Origin: Cognatishimia sp. F0-27
GTDB lineage: Bacteria; Pseudomonadota; Alphaproteobacteria; Rhodobacterales; Rhodobacteraceae
Direction of reading: 5' to 3'
DNA length: 64,000 nt
Assembly (NCBI RefSeq): GCF_020667845.1
Contig: NZ_JAFMPQ010000007.1
Coordinates: 1-64,000, forward strand
Part shown: positions 1-8,141 of the stretch, piece by piece
How the letters are laid out: each line of letters starts with the position of its first letter
Numbering within the stretch: position 1 is the first letter of the stretch
Made by a program: the position numbers and the translations under genes
The notes under the pieces: generated by a model
Seen by the model: the letters and a program-made list of their open reading frames with translations, nothing else
Told to the model about the DNA's origin: nothing
Database searches by the model: none

Positions 1-106
1 CCGAGCTGATCCCATGCTCGCGGCACACATCTGCCGTCGCAACGCCGCTCTCCTGCTGCTTCAGGATCGCGATGATCTGTTCTTCGCTGAACCGTGATCT
101 CTTCAT
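1..106 (-). CDS. IS3-family transposase OrfA, N-terminal part
   Basis: Reading the minus strand from the ATG at 104-106 gives 35 residues beginning MKRSRFSEEQIIAILKQQ and continuing through a VCREHGIS motif. This is the typical N-terminus of IS3-family OrfA, the helix-turn-helix protein that joins OrfB by programmed frameshifting to make the active DDE transposase. The gene continues beyond the left edge, so its integrity cannot be judged. It is too short here to be picked up by length-based ORF calling. Identification rests on the family motif and is firm. Confidence 0.85.
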   Translation of the reverse strand, partial: MKRSRFSEEQIIAILKQQESGVATADVCREHGISS

Positions 107-172
107 TCTGTCCGTCTCCTTCGTTGGGACGGACTCTACCTCAAAATGGAGGAGGAAACGGGTCTCAGGTCA
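1..172 (-). mobile_element. IS3-family insertion sequence, upstream end (cut by window edge)
   Basis: The element runs off the left edge. Its visible end is taken at 172, where the minus strand begins TGACCTGAGACC, starting with TG as IS3-family ends usually do. About 65 bases later the OrfA start codon appears. Immediately outside the end lies a Crp/Fnr-type gene whose reading frame is cut there, which supports 172 as the junction. The other end, the target duplication and OrfB lie outside the window, so the exact IS group cannot be given. Confidence 0.75.
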
Positions 173-368
173 CATCCAGAAGCATGTAAAAGCGTTCCGC
201 AGGCGCCCCTTCGTCAAAGATCGCAACGCCTGCCTCATATCTTTGCGACGACGCCTGATCCAATATCGTGCGGATCTGCCGTTTCTCCAGTCTTGAGAAC
301 GGCGGCAAATGCGTCAGCAGACTTTCATCAAGTCGCGGTAGGATCCTGCGGGCAGGCAACTCGGTCAT
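173..368 (-). pseudogene. Crp/Fnr-family regulator, truncated by the IS3 insertion
   Basis: Translation from the ATG at 366-368 gives about 65 residues that look like the start of a cyclic-nucleotide-binding-fold regulator: LPPFSRLEKRQIRTIL, a FDEG turn, then AERFYMLLD. The frame then enters the IS end and stops after two foreign residues. A normal family member has about 220-240 residues with a C-terminal HTH, all missing here. It is divergent from pseudoazurin and nirK, the usual place for an NnrR/DNR-type nitric-oxide-responsive activator of denitrification genes. That assignment is inference from context, since the diagnostic C-terminus is gone. Confidence 0.75.
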
Positions 369-409
369 GTCAACGTCTTGTCACATTTACCGTGTTTGGC
401 GCTACTGAA

Positions 410-423
410 TTGCGCAGGCGCAT
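410..423. promoter_or_regulatory. candidate NnrR/Fnr-type operator between the broken regulator and pazS
   Basis: The sequence TTGCGCAGGCGCAT is a near-perfect dyad of the form TTGCG-N4-CGCAA with one mismatch in the last base. This resembles the boxes bound by NnrR/NNR regulators ahead of alphaproteobacterial nitrite and nitric oxide reductase genes. It lies 42 bases upstream of the truncated Crp/Fnr start and about 100 bases upstream of pazS, so it could serve either gene. Only the motif match and context support it. Confidence 0.45.
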
Positions 424-523
424 CAAGGCGAAAACCCGAATTCTTTGTGCCAGCGCAAACTTCTCAATTGGCGCTGCGGTATTCTTCGGATCAACGGAAA
501 TGCTGATCTGAAAGGACGCAACA

Positions 524-955
524 ATGATCCGCACATTCACGACTGGCCTCGCTTTGGCCGCGCTCATGGGCAGTGGCGCTTTGGCGGAAACCATCGAGGT
601 TCAAATGCTCAACAAGGGGTCTGACGGGGCGCGCATGGTCTTCGAACCGGCCTTCGTGCAGGCCGCTCCCGGCGACACGATCAAGTTCGTCGCCGCAGAC
701 AAAGGGCACAACGCCGAGGTTGGCAAGGGCATGCTGCCCGGCGGGGCGGAGGCCTTCAAGGGCAAGATCAACGAAGAGATCGAGGTCACGCTGACCGAAG
801 AAGGCGTCTACGGCGTGATCTGCAAACCGCATTTCGCAATGGGCATGGTGATGACCATCGCCGTGGGCGACGCGGACGTTCCGGAAGATTTTTTTGCAGG
901 CCGGGTGCCGCCGAAAGCCAAGGAACGGTTCCAGGAACAGCTCGGTAATCTCTGA
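524..955 (+). CDS. pazS: pseudoazurin
   Basis: This 143-residue protein begins with a Sec signal peptide (about residues 1-21, cleaved after ALA) followed by a type 1 copper cupredoxin fold. The ligands are visible: the His of KGHNAEVG and the Cys-x-x-His...Met set in CKPHFAMGM near the C-terminus. Pseudoazurin is a periplasmic electron carrier that donates electrons to copper nitrite reductase and, in some species, to nitrous oxide reductase. The gene is 63 bases ahead of nirK on the same strand, with an AAAGGA ribosome site before the ATG. Length and all ligands are normal, so this gene looks intact even though its neighbour is not. Confidence 0.95.
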   Translation: MIRTFTTGLALAALMGSGALAETIEVQMLNKGSDGARMVFEPAFVQAAPGDTIKFVAADKGHNAEVGKGMLPGGAEAFKGKINEEIEVTLTEEGVYGVICKPHFAMGMVMTIAVGDADVPEDFFAGRVPPKAKERFQEQLGNL

Positions 956-1018
956 ACCCATGAAAAGACCAGCGGGCGCTCGCTTCGCGGTCAAACTCAA
1001 TTCCCAGAGGAGGGAACC

Positions 1019-2240
1019 ATGACCAAACGCATCAATCCAAGCCTCATGAAAACCAGCCGTCGCAACGTGTTGCGCGGCAGCGTGCTCGCGGGTGCCGCGG
1101 CCATGACCGGGGCTGCCGCCATGTCGTCCCCACGCGCGCCGAAAACACACGGTATCAACGCGGCATCGAAAAACCTCTACAGGGCCGCCGATCCGCAAGC
1201 CGCGGAGACGAATGCGAAACCTGCCGATCTGAGCGGCTACACCCGCGTCAAGCAGGAGCTGGTCGCACCGCCCTTCGCGCCCGACCACGAACAGGTCGCC
1301 ACAGGCGGTCCGAAGATCGTCGAGATCACCATGGAAACCGACATTAGAGCGTCTGATGGTCGTTGACGAGGACAACGGCGCCGAAATCTGGGCGCTGACC
1401 TACAATGGGTCCGTCCCCGGCCCGCTGATCATCGTGCATGAGGGTGACATGGTCGAACTGACCCTGCGCAACCCAACCAGTTCGATGATGGAACACAATA
1501 TCGACTTCCACGCATCGACAGGCGCTCTGGGCGGTGGTGGGCTGACACATGTCTATCCGGGCGAGGAATGCGTGCTGCGTTGGAAAGCGACCAAGCCGGG
1601 TTGTTTCACCTATCACTGCGCCCCGGGCGGCGACATGATCCCCTATCACGTCACCCACGGCATGAACGGTGCTATCATGGTGCTGCCGCGCGACGGGCTG
1701 AAGGACAAGGACGGCAATCCTCTGCGCTATGACCGCATCGCCTATTTCGGTGAACAGGATTATTACCTGCCGAAGGACGAAAACGGAGACTACCGCACCT
1801 ATGAGGCGGCGGGCGACGATTATGCCGACAGTCTCGACGTCATGCGCGGCTTGATCCCGACTCATTCGGTTTTCAACGGCGCGGTGGGTGCCCTGACCGG
1901 CGAAGGCGCGATCAAGGCCAATGTGGGCGAGACCGTGCTGATGGTCCACAACCAGGCCAACCGGGATTCGCGCCCTCACCTGATCGGGGGGCACGGCAAC
2001 TATGTCTGGGAATCCTCTTTCACCGATCCGCCGTTGCGGGACATGGAAACCTGGTTCGTGCGTGGTGGCAGCGCCGTTGCGGCGATGTACACTTTCGAGC
2101 AACCGGGAGTTTATGCCTACGTCAACCACAATCTGATCGAAGGCGTCATGCTGGGCGCCACCGCGCACGTGGTTGTCGAAGGCCAATGGGACAACGCGCT
2201 GATGGAACAGGTCGTCGCACCGCAATCCTTCGAAACCTGA
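1019..2240 (+). pseudogene. nirK: copper-containing nitrite reductase, one-base frameshift
   Basis: NirK reduces nitrite to nitric oxide in the periplasm. A GAGGAGGG ribosome site precedes the ATG, and a Tat-like SRRNVLRGS signal leads the protein. The first frame runs to residue 109 (...EITMETDI) and then stops. The rest continues in the +1 frame from about 1347 (RLMVVDED onward). Removing one base near 1346 restores a single 406-residue reading frame. Downstream of the lesion every copper ligand is present: HNIDFH, the Cys/His/Met set in [13 protein letters not shown]...HGM, and the NHNLIEG histidine. The lesion is not in a homopolymer, so it may be genuine, but an assembly or read error cannot be excluded. 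The gene lies between pazS and nirV. Confidence 0.9.
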
Positions 2241-2257
2241 GACAAGAGGAAAGACCC

Positions 2258-3004
2258 ATGACCGCCCCCGCGACTTCATTCGCACGCAGCAAAACGACCC
2301 TTCGTCTTGTTGGCCTGGGTCTCGCGGTGGCGGCCGGCCTTGGGGGCGCGCTCATGCAGCGCGGCCCCAATCCCGACTTTCTGCCTGAATTCGCGGCCAA
2401 GCCTGTCATCCTGCCGGATGGCCGCGCTATCTATGCCCAGCGGCACGAAGTCACCATTGCGGAATGGAACCGATGCGCGGATGAGCGCATTTGCGCGTTG
2501 CGCTTGCGGGCCCGACCGGACCAGGCCCCGGAAAATACCCCGGCTACGGGTCTCAGCTACGTTGATGTTCAGCAGTATCTGGCGTGGATCAACAAGAAAA
2601 GCCGGCATGAGTTTCGTCTGCCGACTGCGCAAGAATGGACAGTGATGGCAGCGGCGGTGCTTCCCGAGAAACCCGAACCGCTCTTCACTGATCCTTCGCT
2701 GACCTGGGCGTCCAGTTACCTGGTTGAAGGGCTGGCGCCCCGTGCGCTCAAGCCAAAGGGCAGTTTTTCCACCTCGCCGGAGGGTATCGTAGATCTCGAC
2801 GGCAGCGTGTGGGAATGGACGATGGAATGCTATAACGGGCTGGAGACCGGAATGGATCCTGATCGGTGCCCTGCGTTCTTCGTTGGCGGCGAGCATGTGG
2901 CGGCAATGTCTTACCTGATCAGGGATCCTGCCCGCGGCGGATGTGCGGTGGGAACGCCGCCGGCCCATCTCGGGATGCGCCTTGTCAGTGACAAAGCGGT
3001 TTGA
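2258..3004 (+). CDS. nirV: NirV, formylglycine-generating-enzyme-like protein
   Basis: This is a 248-residue protein with one N-terminal membrane or signal segment (about residues 15-32) and a sulfatase-modifying-factor (FGE/SUMF1) domain. Family features seen are EVTIAEWNRC, LSYVDVQQYLAWIN, FRLPTAQEW, a DLDGSVWEWT motif and a C-terminal GMRLV. NirV is regularly found next to nirK in alphaproteobacteria; its exact role in nitrite reductase maturation is not settled. The start at 2258 has AAGAGGAAAG just upstream and lies 17 bases after the nirK stop, so co-transcription is likely. An upstream in-frame start would overlap nirK and has no better signal. The gene appears intact. Confidence 0.9.
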   Translation: MTAPATSFARSKTTLRLVGLGLAVAAGLGGALMQRGPNPDFLPEFAAKPVILPDGRAIYAQRHEVTIAEWNRCADERICALRLRARPDQAPENTPATGLSYVDVQQYLAWINKKSRHEFRLPTAQEWTVMAAAVLPEKPEPLFTDPSLTWASSYLVEGLAPRALKPKGSFSTSPEGIVDLDGSVWEWTMECYNGLETGMDPDRCPAFFVGGEHVAAMSYLIRDPARGGCAVGTPPAHLGMRLVSDKAV

Positions 3005-3488
3005 GCCGGGCGACGCACGGTCAAAACTGTCCAGCATTGGGGGCATAGGCAAGTCAGCAGTGGCACAAAATGCCGTTTGCTCACGCCATCGAAAGGAAAT
3101 CCGGAGCTTCAAGGGAAATTGAGCGAGGTGCTTTGGCATGAATGGCATCCGCACGTGTCTCGCTGACCGCCAGTCTTGCCGGGAAGAAATCCCGAAGGGC
3201 GAGAAGTCATCGACCGGCCGTTCTGCACTGTCGCCCCGACATAGGATCGCTCCGTCGACCGTCCATGCGGGGCCGCTTCTTCCGAGACGGCATCCATAGT
3301 CGGCCCGTTGGTCCATTGTCCTTTCGTCCGAGGGCCTTCGCTCTGTAAAGTCGCAATGCAGCTTAGGGACGACGAAACCCCAGCCGGTGTGGCCCGCCGT
3401 CAAGTCTCCCTTGCCCAGCAGGGCAGGCACAGGGGCCCACTGGAAAGAACAGAGATGAGCGCGTCAGCGCCCTGAGAATTGGTGGTCC
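3005..3488 (+). other. intergenic stretch of about 480 bases without a supported gene
   Basis: Short open frames exist on both strands, but they have no recognisable domain, no good ribosome site, and an arginine/proline-rich composition typical of out-of-frame GC-rich DNA. The stretch separates nirV from the DUF6544 gene and must hold the nirV end and the promoter of the next gene. I see no convincing hairpin terminator. Confidence 0.5.
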
Positions 3489-4331
3489 ATGCGGATGATC
3501 CTTGTTTGGTTATTTTCGATTCTGGCTATTGGGGGTGCGGGCCTTTTCGGCTGGCGGCAGCTCGATCATCAGGCCGACCGGTCAGAGATGGATCGCCTCA
3601 TGGCAACTCAGCCGGCGGAGCCGCCGTTGTTTTCAGCCGAAATGGTGTCTGAACTTCCAGAACCGGCGCGGCGCTTTTTCGCCTTTGCCATAGCGGAGGG
3701 AACGCCTCTCTTGACCGTTACGCGGCTGGAAATGCAGGGGCAGTTCGGGATGGGCGATAGAGCCGCCCCGAACTATATGTCCATGCGCGCAACCCAGGTG
3801 CTCGCTGCGCCGCACGGATTTGTCTGGAAGATGTCCGCAGGTCGCGGTCTGATGCGGATGGCCGGGTCCGACAGCGGCAGCTGGACTCGCTTCTGGCTCT
3901 GGGGCTTGGCGCCCGTGGCACGCTTCGGTGGCACATCAGACCATACCCGCGCGGCCTTTGGCCGCTATGTCGCCGAAGCCTTGTTCTGGTCTCCTGCCAG
4001 CATGCTGCCGGGCACAAACGTAACCTGGGAAGCCGTGTCCGAGAATGTTGCCCGGATGACAATGCACCATGACGGATTGGACCAGTCGGTTGATCTCACC
4101 GTGGCAGAAGACGGCCAGCCGCTGCATGTGTCTTTCCTGCGGTGGAGCGATGCCAACCCGGACAAACTGCACAAGCTTCAACCTTTTGGCGGCTATCTGT
4201 CTGAGTTCGTTGACTTCAACGGTTTTCGCCTGCCAACACATGTCGAAGCGGGAAACCACTTTGGGACGGAAGATTACTTTCCGTTCTTTGTCGTCAATGT
4301 GACTGACATCACGTTCCCGCGGAGACAATGA
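3489..4331 (+). CDS. DUF6544 family protein
   Basis: This is a 280-residue protein with an N-terminal membrane anchor (about residues 4-22). Family signatures are LPEPARRFFAFAI near residue 55, a QGQFGMG segment, a VLAAPHGFVWKM segment, then GRYVAEALFWSPASMLPG and a final part reading GFRLPTHVEAG. These match the DUF6544 pattern, for which no biochemical function is established; the fold is likely beta-rich and exposed to the periplasm. The start has a second in-frame ATG two codons on, and neither has a strong ribosome site. It is isolated between the nir genes and an IS relic, so context gives no job for it. Confidence 0.75.
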   Translation: MRMILVWLFSILAIGGAGLFGWRQLDHQADRSEMDRLMATQPAEPPLFSAEMVSELPEPARRFFAFAIAEGTPLLTVTRLEMQGQFGMGDRAAPNYMSMRATQVLAAPHGFVWKMSAGRGLMRMAGSDSGSWTRFWLWGLAPVARFGGTSDHTRAAFGRYVAEALFWSPASMLPGTNVTWEAVSENVARMTMHHDGLDQSVDLTVAEDGQPLHVSFLRWSDANPDKLHKLQPFGGYLSEFVDFNGFRLPTHVEAGNHFGTEDYFPFFVVNVTDITFPRRQ

Positions 4332-4555
4332 TAGGCCGGGCACCCGTCGGCCTCGGGGCGCGGTCTCTGGCGGTGTTGCTTGTCCCTTTTTCTCTTGTCG
4401 GCCACGCGAAATAGAAAGACTGCACCCCTCTGGCGACGTGGTTCGATGCGCTGGCCGATGGCTTCATGCCGAGCGCACAAGGTCCGGGCGCGATTGCTTT
4501 TGTAGTTTCAGGCGCCATGAAAATTCTGCGGCGCTTCGATCATCCGGATACTGGC

Positions 4556-4696
4556 GGAGGCCAGACACTCTCGGCTGAAGGCATCAAGGATGCTCAGCAC
4601 CCGGAACCGCCGCCCGTCCTCGAGCGCATCCGACATGAGATCGAGTGACCATCGTTTGTCGGGCCCCGTGCGGGATCGCCATGGGCGACGGCGTGT
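4556..4696 (-). pseudogene. IS3-family transposase OrfB relic
   Basis: The minus strand encodes about 47 residues with the integrase-core signature of IS3 OrfB: PDKRWSLDLMSDALEDG followed by RRFRVLSILDAFSREC. WSLD carries the first catalytic Asp of the DDE triad, and the segment stops being recognisable after ECLAS. Nothing of OrfA, of the rest of OrfB, or of the terminal repeats is seen nearby, so this is a decayed fragment. It ends six bases from the stop codon of the RTX gene on the same strand. The 220 bases to its left (4332-4555) hold no gene I can name. Confidence 0.8.
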
Positions 4697-4701
4697 CAGA
4701 T

Positions 4702-6458
4702 CTACCAACCGATGGATTCGATGCTCTCCGACAAGGCATCCAGGTCAGTGATACCCAGGAATGTTGCCGACCCCCCGGCGGCAAATTCCAAAACAACGTT
4801 TCCATCGATCACGTCACGATTTGTAACGCTTGCACTTGAGCCTGGCGGACAACACAACAGCCTGATGACTTCAATGGCATCGATCCCGAGTTCGAAATCG
4901 GCGATAACCGTATGCGTTCCAACCGGATCTGGTCCGAATATGAAGGTGTCGGCGCCTTCTCCACCCGTGCTGTTTGATCCGCCGCGAATGCTATCATCTC
5001 CAGCACCGCCAAATACCAAATCACCCGCCCCCCGCGCAGCACATCGTCACCGTCTCCGCCACGAAGCGTGCTTTGACCATGCGTCAGGGTCCCAGTCAGG
5101 AGGTCGTTGCCGATCCCGCCGACCAACAGGTTGTTCCCTGACAGATCGGACAAGGCATCATCGCCGATGCCGCCGTAGAGGCTGTCATTCCCGATACCGC
5201 CGTTCAGAGTATCTGGACCCGATTGTCCGTACAAAACATCGTCGCTTTGATCGCCGTAAAGCGCATCGGCGTTTGCGCCGCCCCATAAGGTGTCATTTCC
5301 GGAGCCGCCAGACAGGGTGTCGTCATGTGCATTTCCATATAGGAGATCATTTTCGGATCCGCCATCGAGGCTGTCGTATCCGGGTCCACCCCACATTGTG
5401 TCAAACCCTTCGCCTCCCCAAAGGCTGTCGCGTCCACCGCCGCCGTTCAGGGCGTCTTCGCCACCTTCTCCAGTGATGGAATCGTGCCCGCTGTTGCCGT
5501 CGACGCTGTCGTTTCCGGCACCGGCATCAATCGTATCGGCTCCGGGCCCGCCTTCGATCACATCTGATCCATCACCGGCCTGCATCAGGTCGTCGCCCAA
5601 TCTTCCAGACAGATGGACCTGTGTGCCTTCGGATGACACGCTGGCATCCAGCGTGTCGTTTCCGGCTCGACCGACAAGCGTATCCGAACCGCCAAGCCCG
5701 ACAATCCAATTGTCCTGACCGTCGCCTCGAATGTCGTCTGAAGACCTTGTGCCGTCCACATTCTCGAAACCGAAAAAGCTGTTTCCAAGCACGCTCCCGG
5801 AGTTGTTTTCCGGGAAGATCAGGTCGATCGTCCCCGCCTCGAACAGCGTGATCTTATCCTGTCCGGGCCCACCCCAGATGACATCGTTTCCCGGCGCGGG
5901 TGTGTAAGTGTCATTGCCGTAACTCAGACCGAGCGTCTCATCCCGAACGCTGGCGGAGACGTTATCGTTTTCAGTGGCGAAAGCTCCGGCGACAGTGCTC
6001 AAATCGATGATGCCGGGGATGTCGTCGGGCTCAAAGCCGGGCGCTTGCCGAACGATCAGAGATTGCCAGTCCGATTGGTATTCAGGAAGGGCGTCGCCAC
6101 TGGTCGGAATATAGGCTGTTCCCGTGTTGTCATTGGCGCTTATCCCAAAGAGGATCCTGTAGACAGGTCCGGTTGCAATCAAGACCTGCGCCGAACCTGT
6201 ATCCCATGACCAGTCCTCAAGTGCCACTGTCCAATCGGAGAATTCGGTATCGAACGGAACGTAGTAATCGGAAAGACCCAGCGCGCTGACCCCACGAGGT
6301 GAGGTCAACGTGATCTCGGTGCTATCGGGAACCGGCTCGAATGACAGTGTCCCGTCCGGCGCGAAGATCGAATAGGATCGGTCGCCTCCATAGGCCTCGA
6401 AGGCCCAGGAGAATTCAGCCCAATTGTAGAAATACCCGTTCACGGTAAAGGTTGTCAT
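4702..6458 (-). pseudogene. RTX repeat protein, paralog 1, frameshifted
   Basis: The first 475 or so residues read from the ATG at 6458: an unrecognised N-terminal domain of about 190 residues, then calcium-binding nonapeptide repeats (GGxGxD type). After LRGGDGDDVLRGG the frame turns to nonsense. The RTX tail (GGAGDDSIRGG, then EGADTFIFGPDP and a C-terminus ending SIGW) continues in another frame to the stop at 4702. The break lies at a C6 run (5028-5033). Adding one base there gives 585 residues, exactly the length of the intact paralog at 20336-22093. There is no Sec signal, as expected for type I secretion, and no transporter genes are adjacent. Confidence 0.88.
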
Positions 6459-6517
6459 GATTTGTCCCTCCGTCCTCCCTAGAGGCAGATGTTTAACGCC
6501 TCGCGCGGGCGTGGGAC

Positions 6518-6531
6518 TTGATGCACGTCAT
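6518..6531. promoter_or_regulatory. Fnr-like dyad upstream of RTX paralog 1
   Basis: TTGATGCACGTCAT matches TTGA-N6-TCAA at seven of eight positions and lies 60 bases upstream of the RTX start at 6458. The same arrangement, including a following TCACATT, occurs 57 bases ahead of the intact RTX paralog. Conservation between paralogs makes a real Crp/Fnr-family operator plausible; the protein that binds is unknown. Confidence 0.45.
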
Positions 6532-6950
6532 ATCACATTTCGGAAATGGAATTCTTGCGAAGATTGGCGTCTTTTACGATCCGTCGACCATCCTCCGCCG
6601 ATCCTGGGGAAGGCCGGTGTCTTGTTTGCACGGCAGGGTGACCGATGTGGGGCAGGCGAGGATGGCAGGTATCGTCTCGGGGACCCCACATCTTTGAAGC
6701 GGCGCTGCAATCGGCATTTCTCAAACCTCCGTCCGGCACAAGAGCAAACATCGGGGGGGCCTTTTCAGGGACGCGCAGATCGCTGTGGGTGACGTGACAC
6801 CGCCTGAGCGCGGGTGTGGTGCTCGGGTTCACCATCGGCGCGGGTCAGCCGAAACAGGCGACGCGCGCTGTCTCGATGCCTTGGCATCAATTGGTGGTTG
6901 CTCCACGCTCCCGATTGGCTAGCCTGTGCTCTCCTGATGTGGTTGAGCGC

Positions 6951-8003
6951 ATGCCGATTGTCGAAGTTCCCGATACCCAGTTGCAGACCGCCGGCCCCAC
7001 GATCGGTCTTGTCCAGCACGTCGCGACGTTCCTCGAAAACATCAGCCACCGGAACACGGTTCGTGAAGTGGCCGATAGCCTTGGCGTGCCCGACCCCTAC
7101 GAGGCCATGGCCGATGCGAGGATATCCGTCCTTCAGGAGGCGGCTTTTGTCGAACAGGCCTGTCTGGTCAGCGGAGATATCGATCTTGGCTTTGTTGCGG
7201 GCCTTGCGCTGGATCACGGCACGTCCTTACCGGGCTATATCTCGGAACATGCCAGAACGTTGCGTGACGCGCTGACCGATGCCGCCCGCTTCCTGCCGCT
7301 CGTGCGGCCCGGCATGGATTTTTCTCTGGAGGAGCCGGGCAATGCCGCGGCCCTGACAATGTCGCTGTCTGATCCGGGTCTGTATGCCTATCCGCGGCAC
7401 GTTGAATGTGTCTATGCGGGGGTCATCGGCCAGATCCGCGCGTTCACCGGGCGGCCGTTTTATCCCGAAGAACTCAGCTTTGTTCATGATCGGATCCCTG
7501 TGCGCGACGAGGTGCGATCGGCTCTTGGCTGCCTGATCCGCTTTGGGGCGGAGGGCACGGAAATGCTCATGGACAGCCGTACACCGGACAGGTCGATCCT
7601 TGGACGGGACGATGCGCTCAAGGCGCTTCTCGTCGATCACGGTGAGTTGCTCGAAAGCCATTCACAGCGTCGGGGCCTCAATATGGTTGAGCGTGTCGAA
7701 CTTTTTATCCAGCACAGTTTGCCCGAAAGAGTGCCGAAGGCTGACGCGGTTGCCGATGCGCTTGGCGTTTCGCGCCGAAGCATGTCCCGTAAACTGGCGG
7801 AGGTCGAGACCAGCTTTGGGGACATCCTCGCCCGGGTCCGGTTGAAGATCGCCGCACGGGAGTTGCAGGAAACAGATCACCCAATCGGTGAAATCGCCTA
7901 TCGTCTGGGTTACACGAGCCAGGCGTCCTTCTCGACGGCATTCAAGGCGGCAACCGGCAAAGCACCGCGTGACTACAGAGCAGAAACGCGCAGCGCGCGG
8001 TGA
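6951..8003 (+). CDS. AraC-family transcriptional regulator
   Basis: The C-terminal 100 residues form the two helix-turn-helix AraC domain: VADALGVSRRSMSRKLAEVETSF, then HPIGEIAYRLGYTSQASFSTAFKAATGKAPRDY. The N-terminal 200 residues fit the arabinose-binding-like domain of the OruR/ArgR-type branch, which senses small organic effectors. I start at the ATG at 6951 (MPIVEVPDTQ), where the domain begins; an upstream GTG at 6816 would add 45 residues without family character. Neither start has a good ribosome site. The gene is divergent from RTX paralog 1, so regulation of that gene is possible but unsupported. Length from this start is 350 residues, normal for the family. Confidence 0.85.
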   Translation: MPIVEVPDTQLQTAGPTIGLVQHVATFLENISHRNTVREVADSLGVPDPYEAMADARISVLQEAAFVEQACLVSGDIDLGFVAGLALDHGTSLPGYISEHARTLRDALTDAARFLPLVRPGMDFSLEEPGNAAALTMSLSDPGLYAYPRHVECVYAGVIGQIRAFTGRPFYPEELSFVHDRIPVRDEVRSALGCLIRFGAEGTEMLMDSRTPDRSILGRDDALKALLVDHGELLESHSQRRGLNMVERVELFIQHSLPERVPKADAVADALGVSRRSMSRKLAEVETSFGDILARVRLKIAARELQETDHPIGEIAYRLGYTSQASFSTAFKAATGKAPRDYRAETRSAR

Positions 8004-8141
8004 CGGGTGATGGTATCCGTCCTGGATCGCGGCCAACCGCATTGCGCGGAAGGTCTTTCCGGCGCCAAGACAAGAACTTTTGGAAACCAATCAGACGGAA
8101 GAACCGCCGTCACGCATATGCCGACGCTGGCTATTGGCGCG

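Noticed and set aside
3142..3348. Short plus-strand frame in the gap after nirV
   Set aside because: Arginine/serine-rich, no ribosome site, no homology that I recognise.
2276..3430. Minus-strand 384-codon frame overlapping nirV and the gap behind it
   Set aside because: Mostly antisense to nirV, and the remaining part in 3005-3430 has no recognisable domain.
4332..4555. Possible gene fragment with a WFDALADGFMPSAQ-like plus-strand reading before the IS relic
   Set aside because: The reading is too short, has no start or ribosome site and matches no family I can name.
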